64,000 bases of DNA, taken from the NCBI RefSeq assembly GCF_003696315.1, contig NZ_RFFN01000002.1, positions 213,598-277,597 on the forward strand. Direction: 5' to 3'. The stretch comes from Pseudomonas songnenensis (GTDB lineage: Bacteria; Pseudomonadota; Gammaproteobacteria; Pseudomonadales; Pseudomonadaceae). Position 1 is the stretch's first letter, and the number at the start of each line of letters is the position of its first letter. Of this stretch, positions 52,763 to 61,089 are shown one piece after another. Under the pieces are notes generated by a model. That model made no database searches, had not been told where the DNA came from, and saw only the letters and a list, made by a program, of their open reading frames with translations. The translations under genes were made by a program, and so were the position numbers.

Positions 52763-53689
52763 TCAATGCCCCGGCTGCCAAGGCTGCCCCAGCGACACCG
52801 GCGCGTACAACCGCGTACGGATCGCATCGCGCGACAGCAGCACCAGCACCAGAATGGTCGCCACATACGGCAGCATCGCTAGCAGGTTACCGGGGATCGC
52901 CAAGCCCAGGCCCTGGGCCACCAGGTGGAGGATGCTGGCCAGACCGAACAGGTAGGCGCCGAGCAGGACGCGGCTCACCCGCCAGCTGGCGAACACCACC
53001 AGGGCCAGGGCGATCCAGCCGCGGCCGGCGGTCATGTTTTCCGCCCACATCGGCGTGTACGCCAGCGACATGTAGCCGCCGGCAAGCCCGGCCATGGCGC
53101 CGCCGAACATTACCGCCAGGGTGCGCACGCGCAGCACCGGCAGGCCCATGGCGCTGGCGGCGTTGGGGTTTTCGCCGACGGCCTGGATGATCAGGCCGAT
53201 GCGGCTTTTCAGCAGCACCCAGGCCACCAGGGCGAACAGTGCGAAGGACAGGTACACCAGCAGATCCTGGGCGAACAGCATGCGGCCGATCACGGGGATC
53301 TCGCTGAGCAGCGGAATGGCGATCGGCTCGAAGCCGGCCAGCGGCTTGCCGACCCAGCTGGCGCCGACGAAGGACGACAGGCCGACGCCGAAGATGGTCA
53401 GTGCCAGACCGGTGGCGACCTGATTGGCGTTGAAGCCCAGCGCCACCATGGCGAACAGCAGCGAGAGCAGCACACCGGCCAGGCAGGCGAACAGCACGCC
53501 GAGCCAGAGGTTGCCGCTGGCGAAGGCGACGATGAAGCCGATCACCGCGCCGAACAGCATCATGCCCTCCTGGCCGAGGTTGAGTACGCCGGTTTTCTCG
53601 CACACCAGCTCGCCGAGGGCGACCAGCAGCAGCGGCGTACCGGTGCGGATCATGGCGTAGAAGATATTGGTCAGCAGATCCATGTCCAT
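52763..53689 (-). CDS. ABC transporter permease, BMP/nucleoside-type (second subunit)
   Basis: 308 residues, about nine helices. MIRTGTPLLLVALGELVCEKTGVLNLGQEGMMLFGAVIGFIVAF is the conserved start of the BPD_transp_2 family permeases used by simple-sugar and BMP-type nucleoside importers. Later GVGLSSFVGASWVGKPLAGFEPIAIPLLSEIP and MAGLAGGYMSLAYTPMWAENMTAGRGWIALALVVFASW are family motifs. It is last in a three-gene minus-strand operon (ATPase, permease, permease). Homologous transporters in other bacteria import nucleosides. No binding-protein gene adjoins. Confidence 0.9.
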   Translation of the reverse strand: MDMDLLTNIFYAMIRTGTPLLLVALGELVCEKTGVLNLGQEGMMLFGAVIGFIVAFASGNLWLGVLFACLAGVLLSLLFAMVALGFNANQVATGLALTIFGVGLSSFVGASWVGKPLAGFEPIAIPLLSEIPVIGRMLFAQDLLVYLSFALFALVAWVLLKSRIGLIIQAVGENPNAASAMGLPVLRVRTLAVMFGGAMAGLAGGYMSLAYTPMWAENMTAGRGWIALALVVFASWRVSRVLLGAYLFGLASILHLVAQGLGLAIPGNLLAMLPYVATILVLVLLSRDAIRTRLYAPVSLGQPWQPGH

Positions 53690-53754
53690 CGGTCAGGCCT
53701 CGAACTTCAAGCGGCAGGCAGCAGGTGAAAAGGGAAGTAGCGCAGCGCGGACGA

Positions 53755-54861
53755 TCATGTGGCCGGCCCCTCTTTGGCACTGACGAGCTGGGGCTTGCGT
53801 GCCCAAAGTTTCAGGCGCGGGCGATAGAGGATCAGCACGTCGCAGGCGAGCAGGAAGAACAGCACCATGCCCTGGAACAGCTGGGTGATGGATTGCGGCA
53901 GGTTGGCGGCCATCTGCGCGTTCTCGCCACCGAGGTAGAGCAGCGCCATCAGCAGACTGGCGAAGACGATGCCGATGGGGTTTAGGCGGCCGAGGAAGGC
54001 CACGGTGATCGCCGCGTAGCCGTAGCCCGGCGACACCTGTGGCACCAGCTGGCCGATCGGCCCGGTGACTTCGGCGACACCCGCCAGACCGGCCAGACCG
54101 CCACTGATCAGCAGGGCGATCCACACCAGCTTCTTGTCGCGGAAGCCGACAAAGCCGGCGGCGCGCTTGTCCAGGCCGAGCACCTTGATCTGGAAGCCGA
54201 GAAAGCTCTTCTGCAGCAGTACCCAGACCACCACCAGCGCCAGCAGGGCGAAGTAGAAACCGCCATGCACGCGCAGCCCTTCGATCAGCTCCGGCAGCCG
54301 CGTGGCGTCGCCGAACATCGCCGACTCGGGGAAGTTGAAGCCTTCCGGGTCCTTCAGCGGGCCATGCACGGCGAACAGCAGCAGGTTCAGCGCAATGTAG
54401 TTGAGCATGATGCTGGTGAGGATTTCGTTGGCGTTGAATGCCGTCTTCAGCCAGGCGCAGAGCCCGGCCCAGGCGGCGCCGCCGAGCGTGCCGAGCAGCA
54501 GCGTCAGCACCAGTGCCCAGCGCGAATCCCAGTCGATGATGTTGACCGCCAGCGCGCTGCCGGCCAGGGCGCCGATGAGTAGCTGGCCTTCGGCGCCGAT
54601 GTTCCAGATGCGTGCGTTGTAGACCACCGCCAGGCCCAGCGCGCAGAGCAGGATCGGCAGCGCCTTGACCAGCAGTTCGGAGACGCCGTAGAGATCGCCG
54701 AGCGGGTCGACCAGCAGCACCTTGAGGGTCTCCAGCGGCGGATGGCCGAGCAGGGCGAACAGCAGCGCGCCGCTCAGCAGCGTCAGCAGCGCCGCCAGCA
54801 ATGGCGAAAACCAAAGCATGGCCCGTGAGGCCTCGCCGCGGGGTTGCAGGGATAACAGCAT
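53755..54861 (-). CDS. ABC transporter permease, BMP/nucleoside-type (first subunit)
   Basis: 368 residues with about nine or ten helices. KALPILLCALGLAVVYNARIWNIGAEGQLLIGALAGSALAV is the family signature, and IKVLGLDKRAAGFVGFRDKKLVWIALLISGGLAGLAGVAEVTGPIG continues it. It would pair with the 52763-53689 permease. The gap to the next gene is 65 bases; the ATPase is 12 bases upstream. Confidence 0.9.
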   Translation of the reverse strand: MLLSLQPRGEASRAMLWFSPLLAALLTLLSGALLFALLGHPPLETLKVLLVDPLGDLYGVSELLVKALPILLCALGLAVVYNARIWNIGAEGQLLIGALAGSALAVNIIDWDSRWALVLTLLLGTLGGAAWAGLCAWLKTAFNANEILTSIMLNYIALNLLLFAVHGPLKDPEGFNFPESAMFGDATRLPELIEGLRVHGGFYFALLALVVVWVLLQKSFLGFQIKVLGLDKRAAGFVGFRDKKLVWIALLISGGLAGLAGVAEVTGPIGQLVPQVSPGYGYAAITVAFLGRLNPIGIVFASLLMALLYLGGENAQMAANLPQSITQLFQGMVLFFLLACDVLILYRPRLKLWARKPQLVSAKEGPAT

Positions 54862-54873
54862 GATGGGTTCTCG

Positions 54874-56454
54874 TCAGGCAGCAGAGGTGGAAACGGGGGC
54901 GTCGCTGGTGTCGAACTGGCCGGCCATCCAGCGGCCGACTTCGACCGGGCAGGTACTGGCAGTAGCGCGCTGTGGCGACAGCCTGCCGTCGCTCAGGGCG
55001 GCGATGCGGTCGCTGATCTGGAACAGCTCCTCCAGGTCTTCGGAGATCACCAGGATCGCCGCGCCGGCATCGCGCAGTTCGATCAGCGCGCGGTGGATCG
55101 CCGCTGCCGCGCCGACGTCCACGCCCCAGGTCGGGTGCGCGGCGATCAGCAGCTTCGGCTGCTGCAGGATTTCGCGACCAAGGATGAATTTCTGCAGGTT
55201 GCCGCCGGACAGGCTCGCCGCCGGGGTTTGTGCGTCCGGTGTCTTCACGGCGAAACGCTGGATGACCTGTTCGGCGAAGGCGTGCACCTTGCCGCGGCGG
55301 ATCAGGCCCTGCTCGACCATTCCGGTCTGTTGATAGGCGGTGAGCAGGCCGTTGTCGGCCAGGCTCATGCTCGGCACCGCGCCGTGCCCGAGACGTTCGG
55401 CCGGCACGAAGGCCATGCCGTGGCGACGGCGGGCGTCGGGGCGCAGGTGGGCGACATCGTCACCGAGAAAACGAATGCGCATGGCCTGTGCGGCGGACAA
55501 TCGCTGTTCGCCACTGAGCAGGGCGAGCAGTTCGTCCTGGCCGTTGCCGGCGACCCCGGCGATGCCGACAATCTCGCCGGCGCGTACTTCCAGGTCCACC
55601 TCTTCGAGGGATACGCCGAACGGATCGGCGTTGTGCCAGGACAGCCGCTCCACCCGCAGGAACGGCGCGCGGCCCTCGCTCTTCGGGTATTCGGCTTCCA
55701 GCCCCTCGGCATCGCCGACCATCAGCCGCGCCAGTTCCAGGTCCGAGCATTCGGCGGGGATGCATTCACCGGACACGCGACCGCCGCGCAGCACCGTGGC
55801 GCTCTGGCACAGCGCGCGCACTTCATTGAGCTTGTGGCTGATGAACAGGATGCTGCAGCCCTCGGCCGCCAGCCGGCGCAGGGTGACGAACAGCTCGTCG
55901 GCCTCCTGCGGGGTGAGCACCGAGGTCGGTTCGTCGAGGATCAGCAGGCGGATGTCCTGCATCAGGCAACGGATGATCTCCACCCGCTGGCGCTCGCCGA
56001 TGGACAGGCTGTGCACCAGCCGTTGCGGTTCCAGCGGCATGCCGTAGCGCTGCGAGACCTCACGGATCTTCGGCTCCAGCTGCTTTGGCGTACCGGCCTT
56101 GGCGCCCAGCGCCAGGGCGATGTTCTCCGCCACAGAGAGCGTCTCGAACAGCGAGAAGTGCTGGAACACCATGCCGATGCCGCGTTCGCGGGCCTGGGCC
56201 GGGTCGCGCATGGTCACCCGTTCGCCCTGCCAGTGGATTTCGCCGGCGTCCGGCTGGGTCACGCCGTAGATGATCTTCATCAGGGTGCTCTTGCCGGCGC
56301 CGTTCTCGCCGAGCAGGGCGTGGATCTCGCCCGGCTGGATCGACAGGTCGATACGGTCGTTGGCCAGGCAGCCTGGGTACTGTTTGGTGATGCCGCAGAG
56401 CTGGAGGCGTGCGGTCTGGGATTCGGGCATGGGGGCGTCCGCTGGGTTTTTCAT
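54874..56454 (-). CDS. ABC transporter ATP-binding protein, fused double NBD (BMP/nucleoside-type)
   Basis: 526 residues from the ATG at 56454; the start could be M9 (MPESQ) at 56430. NBD1: Walker A GENGAGKSTLMKI, signature LSIGERQRVEI, Walker B LLILDEPTSVLTP. NBD2: a degenerate Walker A (GVAGNGQDEL), signature LSGGNLQKFI, and Walker B-like LLIAAHPTWGVDVG where the usual D-E is A-H, so NBD2 is probably non-hydrolytic or weak, which is typical of this class. It is the first gene of the importer operon. Confidence 0.92.
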   Translation of the reverse strand: MKNPADAPMPESQTARLQLCGITKQYPGCLANDRIDLSIQPGEIHALLGENGAGKSTLMKIIYGVTQPDAGEIHWQGERVTMRDPAQARERGIGMVFQHFSLFETLSVAENIALALGAKAGTPKQLEPKIREVSQRYGMPLEPQRLVHSLSIGERQRVEIIRCLMQDIRLLILDEPTSVLTPQEADELFVTLRRLAAEGCSILFISHKLNEVRALCQSATVLRGGRVSGECIPAECSDLELARLMVGDAEGLEAEYPKSEGRAPFLRVERLSWHNADPFGVSLEEVDLEVRAGEIVGIAGVAGNGQDELLALLSGEQRLSAAQAMRIRFLGDDVAHLRPDARRRHGMAFVPAERLGHGAVPSMSLADNGLLTAYQQTGMVEQGLIRRGKVHAFAEQVIQRFAVKTPDAQTPAASLSGGNLQKFILGREILQQPKLLIAAHPTWGVDVGAAAAIHRALIELRDAGAAILVISEDLEELFQISDRIAALSDGRLSPQRATASTCPVEVGRWMAGQFDTSDAPVSTSAA

Positions 56455-56680
56455 GACCAGGGTGTAGCAAAAAGCTGGCCAGGCAGTCAGGAATTTTGAT
56501 GCGACGTGGCCACGGCAGCTGCGCCACCGGTTGGCCATGCGACGATGTTAGCCGGTGCATCGCTTTGGTGCTTCACTCGGTAGCGCTGTCGTGCCGATGC
56601 ACTGCCATGGGGCGGGACGACCACGGGCCGGATGGGCTGCTAAGCTAACCGTCCTTTCCGCTCCCACCGGTTTGCCTGCA

Positions 56681-57601
56681 ATGAACCAGATGGATCTTCA
56701 TTCCGCCGAGGAAACGATTGCCCAGCGTGCCGCACTGGCGCGGCTGATCGATGGCCTCGTGCGCGACGACGGCATGCATCCCACCGCGATTGACGACCTC
56801 CACCTGATCCGCTGCAGCGCGCCGAGCGAACTGGTGCATGGGCTGCACAAGCCGGCGCTGTGCATCATCGTGCAGGGCAGCAAGGAGGTGCGTTTGGGCG
56901 ACGAGCTCTATACCTACGATGCGCTGCACTACCTGGTGGTCTCGGTCACCGTGCCGGTGGCCGGTCGCGTGTTGGAGGCTTCGTCCGGCGAGCCGTACCT
57001 GTGCATCCGCCTGGATATCGACCCGGCGATGGTCGCCACCCTGGTGGCCGAAAGCTCGCCGTTGAGCCAGCCGGTGGAAGGGCCGGCGCGCGGGGTCTAT
57101 CTGGACCGCATCGATGCGCCGTTGCTGGATGCCACGCTACGTCTGGTGCGACTGCTCGCCAGCCCGCAGGACATCCCGGTTCTGGCGCCGCTGGCCATGC
57201 GCGAGATCTTCTATCGCCTGCTCTGCGGCCGCCAGGGGCGCCACCTGCACGAGATCGCCGTGCGCGACAGCCAGGGCCATCGCGTCACCCGCGCCATCGA
57301 ATGGCTGAACCGCAACTACGTCGAGCCGCTGCGCATCGAGGAACTGGCACAGCGGGTCAACCTCAGCAGCTCGACGCTGCATCACCGCTTCAAGGCGCTC
57401 ACCGCGATGAGCCCGCTGCAGTATCAGAAGCAGCTGCGCCTGCAGGAGGCGCGCCGGCTGCTGATCGCCGAGGGGCTCGATGTGTCCAGCGCCGGCTACC
57501 GGGTCGGCTACGAAAGCCCCTCGCAGTTCAGCCGCGAGTACAGCCGGCTGTTCGGCGCCTCGCCGGTGAAGGATCTGGCCCGGCTGCGCAGCACCGCCTG
57601 A
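56681..57601 (+). CDS. AraC family regulator (AraC_N type)
   Basis: 306 residues from the ATG at 56681; the earlier frame is non-coding. An N-terminal AraC_N domain (PALCIIVQGSKEVRLGDELYTYDALHYLVVSVTVPVAGRVLEAS) is typical of regulators beside SDR or aldo-keto genes. Two HTH motifs near 205-300: LRIEELAQRVNLSSSTLHHRFKAL and SSAGYRVGYESPSQFSREYSRLFG. It faces the convergent CMD and SDR genes and may control them; that is a family habit, not shown here. A 226-base spacer separates it from the ABC operon. Confidence 0.9.
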   Translation: MNQMDLHSAEETIAQRAALARLIDGLVRDDGMHPTAIDDLHLIRCSAPSELVHGLHKPALCIIVQGSKEVRLGDELYTYDALHYLVVSVTVPVAGRVLEASSGEPYLCIRLDIDPAMVATLVAESSPLSQPVEGPARGVYLDRIDAPLLDATLRLVRLLASPQDIPVLAPLAMREIFYRLLCGRQGRHLHEIAVRDSQGHRVTRAIEWLNRNYVEPLRIEELAQRVNLSSSTLHHRFKALTAMSPLQYQKQLRLQEARRLLIAEGLDVSSAGYRVGYESPSQFSREYSRLFGASPVKDLARLRSTA

Positions 57602-57662
57602 GAGCCTATTCACGATCTACTGCGCGTCGGCCCTTTAGCTCGCGAGATCGTGAAAAGGCTCT
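57601..57662. terminator. 18-bp inverted repeat between convergent AraC and CMD genes
   Basis: AGAGCCTATTCACGATCT (57601-57618) pairs with AGATCGTGAAAAGGCTCT (57645-57662) with one mismatch over 18 positions and a 26-base loop. The left arm begins on the last base of the AraC stop. Probable bidirectional terminator; alternatively a small mobile or REP-type element. Confidence 0.6.
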
Positions 57663-57667
57663 GATAC

Positions 57668-58123
57668 TCAGCGCGGCGCCGGGTCCGGCACCTCGCGCAG
57701 TGCCTGGGCGGCATCGATGGCGCGGGGAAAGCCGGCGGTCACGGTGGTCAGGTAGACCACCTCCTTCAGCTCCTCTCGGGTGACGCCCAGGCGCAACGCG
57801 TAGCCGGCGTGCACCTTCATGTACTGCAGATTGCCCTGAGCGGCAAAGGCGGCGATCACGGCCAGCTGGCGGGTGCGATCATCCAGCTCGCTGCGCCCCC
57901 AGACATCGCCCAAGGCGTACTGGGTGATGCCCTCGGCGAGAAACGGATAGTCCTTGCGCAACGCTTCGAGCACGGGTTGCCCGGCGCCGCCGGACAGGTG
58001 ATCCATCACCTCGACGCCACGTTCGTGGCGCTCGTTGCCGGCGGCTTCCAGCGAGGCGAAGGTCAGTGATCCGAATACGGCCAGGCAGGCCGCGGCCAGT
58101 GTGGTGCTGGTACGAAGGGTCAT
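57668..58123 (-). CDS. Carboxymuconolactone decarboxylase family protein with signal peptide
   Basis: 151 residues from the ATG at 58123 with GAGGA 8 bases upstream. A hydrophobic Sec-type leader (TTLAAACLAVFGSLTFASLEAAG) precedes the CMD domain: DDRTRQLAVIAAFAAQGNLQYMKVHAGYALRLGVTREELKEVVYLT. The CxxC of AhpD-type peroxidases is not present; the domain is of the CMD type. A periplasmic CMD protein is unusual. It starts 10 bases after the SDR stop and is probably in an operon with it. Confidence 0.87.
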   Translation of the reverse strand: MTLRTSTTLAAACLAVFGSLTFASLEAAGNERHERGVEVMDHLSGGAGQPVLEALRKDYPFLAEGITQYALGDVWGRSELDDRTRQLAVIAAFAAQGNLQYMKVHAGYALRLGVTREELKEVVYLTTVTAGFPRAIDAAQALREVPDPAPR

Positions 58124-58133
58124 GGTGGCGTCC

Positions 58134-58871
58134 TCAGTAGGGGCTGGCGGTGGGGCGCACCACCAGTTCGCTGACGTCGACATCGGCCGGCTGGTCGATG
58201 GCATAGGCGATGGCGCGTGCGATGGCGTCGGCCGGAATGGCGATGCGGCGGAAGTCGTCCATGGCCGAGCGGGCGGTGTCATCGGAAATGCTCTCGGCCA
58301 GTTCCGATTCGGTGACGCCCGGGGATACCAGGGTCACGCGGATATCGCCGCCGACCTCCTGGCGCAGGCCCTCGGAGATGGCGCGCACCGCATACTTGGT
58401 GGCGCAGTACACCGCCGCGGTCGGGCTCACCGCATAGGCACCGATGGAGGCGATGTTGACGAACTGGCCGGCGCGCTGGCGCTGCATCAGCGGCAGGCCG
58501 GCGGCGATGCCGTGCAGCACGCCTCGGATGTTCACGTCGATCATGCGGTTCCACTCGTCGACCTTCAGCGCGTCCAGCGGCGAAAGCGGCATCACCCCGG
58601 CGTTGTTGATGATCACGTCGACGCGGCCGAAGCGCTGTTCGGCGAAGTCGACGAAGGCCTGGGTGTCCTCGCGGCTGGTCACGTCCAGCGCGCGGCAGGC
58701 GGCGATACCACCGCTTTCACCGATCTCGGCGACGAGCTTTTCCAGCCGTTCGAGACGCCGCGCGCCCAGCACGACGGTTGCGCCCTGGGCCGCCAGCAGG
58801 CGGGCCGTGGCTTCACCGATGCCGCTGCTGGCGCCGGTGATAAGTACGATTTTGCCGGTGATGTTCGACAT
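58134..58871 (-). CDS. SDR family oxidoreductase
   Basis: 245 residues. The dinucleotide loop TGASSGIG, the NNAG motif (IINNAGVMPLS) and the catalytic S-Y-K set (S in VNIASIGAY, YCATKYAVR) are intact. Classical SDR of about 250 residues. GGAGGACAACCCC SD before the ATG. Substrate unknown; NADP preference is suggested by the ARRLERLEKL stretch after the second strand. It is 10 bases before the CMD gene and 122 bases downstream of the deaminase gene on the same strand. Confidence 0.92.
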   Translation of the reverse strand: MSNITGKIVLITGASSGIGEATARLLAAQGATVVLGARRLERLEKLVAEIGESGGIAACRALDVTSREDTQAFVDFAEQRFGRVDVIINNAGVMPLSPLDALKVDEWNRMIDVNIRGVLHGIAAGLPLMQRQRAGQFVNIASIGAYAVSPTAAVYCATKYAVRAISEGLRQEVGGDIRVTLVSPGVTESELAESISDDTARSAMDDFRRIAIPADAIARAIAYAIDQPADVDVSELVVRPTASPY

Positions 58872-58993
58872 GGGGTTGTCCTCCGCAGATGGATTCGGGC
58901 GACGTCGGTGACGCCGTGGTTCGAATACTGCGATGGAGGACGGTGCCGGCGTTATGGCGATCCTGCCGGGCGCTTGCCTGATTCTGGCGCTGC

Positions 58994-59464
58994 TTACCAG
59001 ATGCCTTCGTGCAGGGCGGCAGCCTCGTCCTCCAGCAGCGGGCCGAGTACCTCGACCTTGCGCTGGCCGGCGTCGAAGACGATGCGGCACGGCAGGTCCA
59101 GCGTCGGATTTTCCGGATGGTTGCCGGTGAGGTCCTTCAGGCTGCGCTCGGAAAGACCGTACACCACGCGCCCAAGACCGACCCAGTAGGCGGCGCCGGC
59201 GCACATGGCGCAGGGTTCGGCCGAGGTGTACATGGTGCAGCGCGAGAGGAATTCCGGCGTGTAGCGGGTCGAGGCTCGGGTCATCAGCACCCGCTCGGCA
59301 TGGCCGGTCATGTCGTGGTCGGGCATGTAGGCGTTGCCCTGTTCCAGCAGCACCTCACCGTCCGGGCCGACCAGGATGGCGCCGAACGGATGGGTGCCGT
59401 TTTCCAGCGCGCGGCGGGCGACGTCGAAACTTTTGCGCAGCAGGGCGAGATCGTCGAGAGGCAT
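58994..59464 (-). CDS. CDA-fold nucleoside/guanine deaminase-like protein
   Basis: 156 residues, the same length as B. subtilis guanine deaminase GuaD. Zinc motifs: GHAERVLMTRAS (HAE) and TSAEPCAMCAGAAYWVG (PCxxC). THPFGAILVGPDGEVLLEQGNAYM is a typical strand. The group deaminates guanine or related amino-heterocycles with zinc and water. It is last in a six-gene operon with an ABC importer and a dioxygenase, which suggests that the substrate is imported or generated by them. Exact specificity is unknown. Confidence 0.88.
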   Translation of the reverse strand: MPLDDLALLRKSFDVARRALENGTHPFGAILVGPDGEVLLEQGNAYMPDHDMTGHAERVLMTRASTRYTPEFLSRCTMYTSAEPCAMCAGAAYWVGLGRVVYGLSERSLKDLTGNHPENPTLDLPCRIVFDAGQRKVEVLGPLLEDEAAALHEGIW

Positions 59465-59500
59465 GGCGTTATCCAGACTGAGATGAAGAGGTGGTGGGCT

Positions 59501-60295
59501 TCAATGCCCAGCCTTGGGCAGGCTCCAGGGAAAGCAGACCTTCTGCAGCAGCCCGATCAGGTGGAACAGCACCAGGCTGATCACCACCAGCATCAGTAGC
59601 GCGGCGAACGCTTGCGGCACCTGGAACATCGAGGTGGAGAAGTTGATGAAATAGCCCAGGCCTTTTTCCGCCGCGACGAACTCGGCGACCACCGCGCCGA
59701 TCACCGCCAGGGTGATGGAGATGCGCAGCGCCGAAAACAGGTGCGGAATCGCATAGGGCAGGCGGATGTTGCGGTACTCGCGGGCCTTCGATGCGCCCAG
59801 TGAGCGCGACAGCTCCACCAGCTCCTCCGGTGTCGCCAGCAAGCCAGTCACGCAGGACACCACGATGGGGAAGAAAGCGATGAGGAAGGTGATAAACACC
59901 CGAGGAAGGTCGCCGGCGCCCATCACCACCACGATGATCGGCGCTACCGCGACGATGGGTGTGGACTGCACGATCACCAGCAGCGGATACAGCGTGCGCG
60001 ACATCACCCGTGAAGAGGCTAGAGCGATGGCCAGCGGGATGCCGATCAGAATCGACAGGCCGTAGCCCATCAGCGTCACCCGCAGGGTGGCGAAAATATG
60101 CTCGGCCCAGGCACCGAGGCCGACCTTCTGCGTCGCCGCGAAGATGGCGCTGGGCGAGGGCAGCACGAAGCTCGGCAGCTTGAGCAGGCGGCAGGCCGCT
60201 TCCCAGATCAGCAGCAAAACGAGCAGGGCGAGCCAGGGCGCGAAGCGGTCGGCCAGCGCCTTCAGGCGTTGTGCCCTGGGCTTAATGGTCGGCAT
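59501..60295 (-). CDS. ABC transporter permease (NitT/TauT-type)
   Basis: 264 residues from the ATG at 60295, inside the end of the ATPase gene (14-base overlap). Six helices; EAA loop ELVELSRSLGASKAREYRNIRLPYAIPHLFSALR. Typical of sulfonate, nitrate, thiamine-precursor or purine/pyrimidine importers. The C-terminus ends LQKVCFPWSLPKAGH. It is fifth in the dioxygenase-to-deaminase operon. Confidence 0.9.
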   Translation of the reverse strand: MPTIKPRAQRLKALADRFAPWLALLVLLLIWEAACRLLKLPSFVLPSPSAIFAATQKVGLGAWAEHIFATLRVTLMGYGLSILIGIPLAIALASSRVMSRTLYPLLVIVQSTPIVAVAPIIVVVMGAGDLPRVFITFLIAFFPIVVSCVTGLLATPEELVELSRSLGASKAREYRNIRLPYAIPHLFSALRISITLAVIGAVVAEFVAAEKGLGYFINFSTSMFQVPQAFAALLMLVVISLVLFHLIGLLQKVCFPWSLPKAGH

Positions 60296-61085
60296 GGCGC
60301 GAGAAGACCTTGCGGCGGATATGGTTGGCGAGCTCATTGAAACGTGGCTCCGTGAGGGTTTCCATGGACCGCGGGCGCGGCAGGTCGACGTCGATGATTT
60401 CCTGCACACGGCCGGGGCGCGCCGACATCACCAGGATGCGGTCGGCCAGCAGCAGCGCTTCGGGAATCGAGTGAGTGATGAACAGCACCGTCTTTGGACG
60501 CTGGGTCCAGATGTTCAGCAGCTCCAGGCTCAGCTCGTCGCGGGTCAGGGCGTCGAGGGCCGAGAAGGGCTCGTCCATCAGCAGGATTTCCGGGTCGTGC
60601 AGCAACGCCCGGGCAATCGCCGCGCGCTGCTGCATGCCCCCTGAGAGTTCGTCCGGGCGCTTGTTGCCGAAGTCCTTCAGCCCCACCAGCTCCAGCAGCT
60701 CCTCGCCGCGGGTGATCTCCTGGGCGGTGACGCGGCCGTACTTGTGGCGCATGGGAAAGGTCAGGTTGTCGCGGATGTTCAGCCACGGCAGCAGGGTCGG
60801 TCGCTGGAAGACGATACCGATCTCGTCGCGCGGGCCGTCCACCGGGCTGCCGTAGATGCTGACCTGGCCGTGGGTCGGTCGCACCAGCCCGGCGAGGATG
60901 CGCAGCAGCGTGGACTTGCCGCAGCCCGAGGGGCCGAGCACCGCGATGAACTCGTGGCGGCCGATGTCGAAACTGGCGTTGTCCAGCGCCACCACCTCGC
61001 TGCCATCGGAGGAGGTGAAGACCTGGCTGACCCGATCGAAGCTGATATTGGGGCGCGGTGTGGCGGGCAGGGCGGCGGCATTCAT
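60282..61085 (-). CDS. ABC transporter ATP-binding protein (NitT/TauT-type)
   Basis: 267 residues. Walker A GPSGCGKSTLLRI, Q-loop VFQRPTLLPW, signature LSGGMQQRAAIAR, Walker B ILLMDEPFSALD, switch H in ITHSIPEALLLADR. It starts 4 bases after the stop of the binding-protein gene and overlaps the permease gene. It powers the importer. Confidence 0.93.
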   Translation of the reverse strand: MNAAALPATPRPNISFDRVSQVFTSSDGSEVVALDNASFDIGRHEFIAVLGPSGCGKSTLLRILAGLVRPTHGQVSIYGSPVDGPRDEIGIVFQRPTLLPWLNIRDNLTFPMRHKYGRVTAQEITRGEELLELVGLKDFGNKRPDELSGGMQQRAAIARALLHDPEILLMDEPFSALDALTRDELSLELLNIWTQRPKTVLFITHSIPEALLLADRILVMSARPGRVQEIIDVDLPRPRSMETLTEPRFNELANHIRRKVFSRHADH

Positions 61086-61089
61086 GGCT

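Noticed and set aside
52501-52866. 121-codon minus-strand frame across the intergenic repeat
   Set aside because: It is a Ser/Arg/Pro-rich translation of the repeat, overlaps the permease gene and has no motif.
56555-56680. Upstream extension of the AraC regulator to 56555
   Set aside because: The added residues are of non-coding character and the conserved part begins at the ATG 56681.
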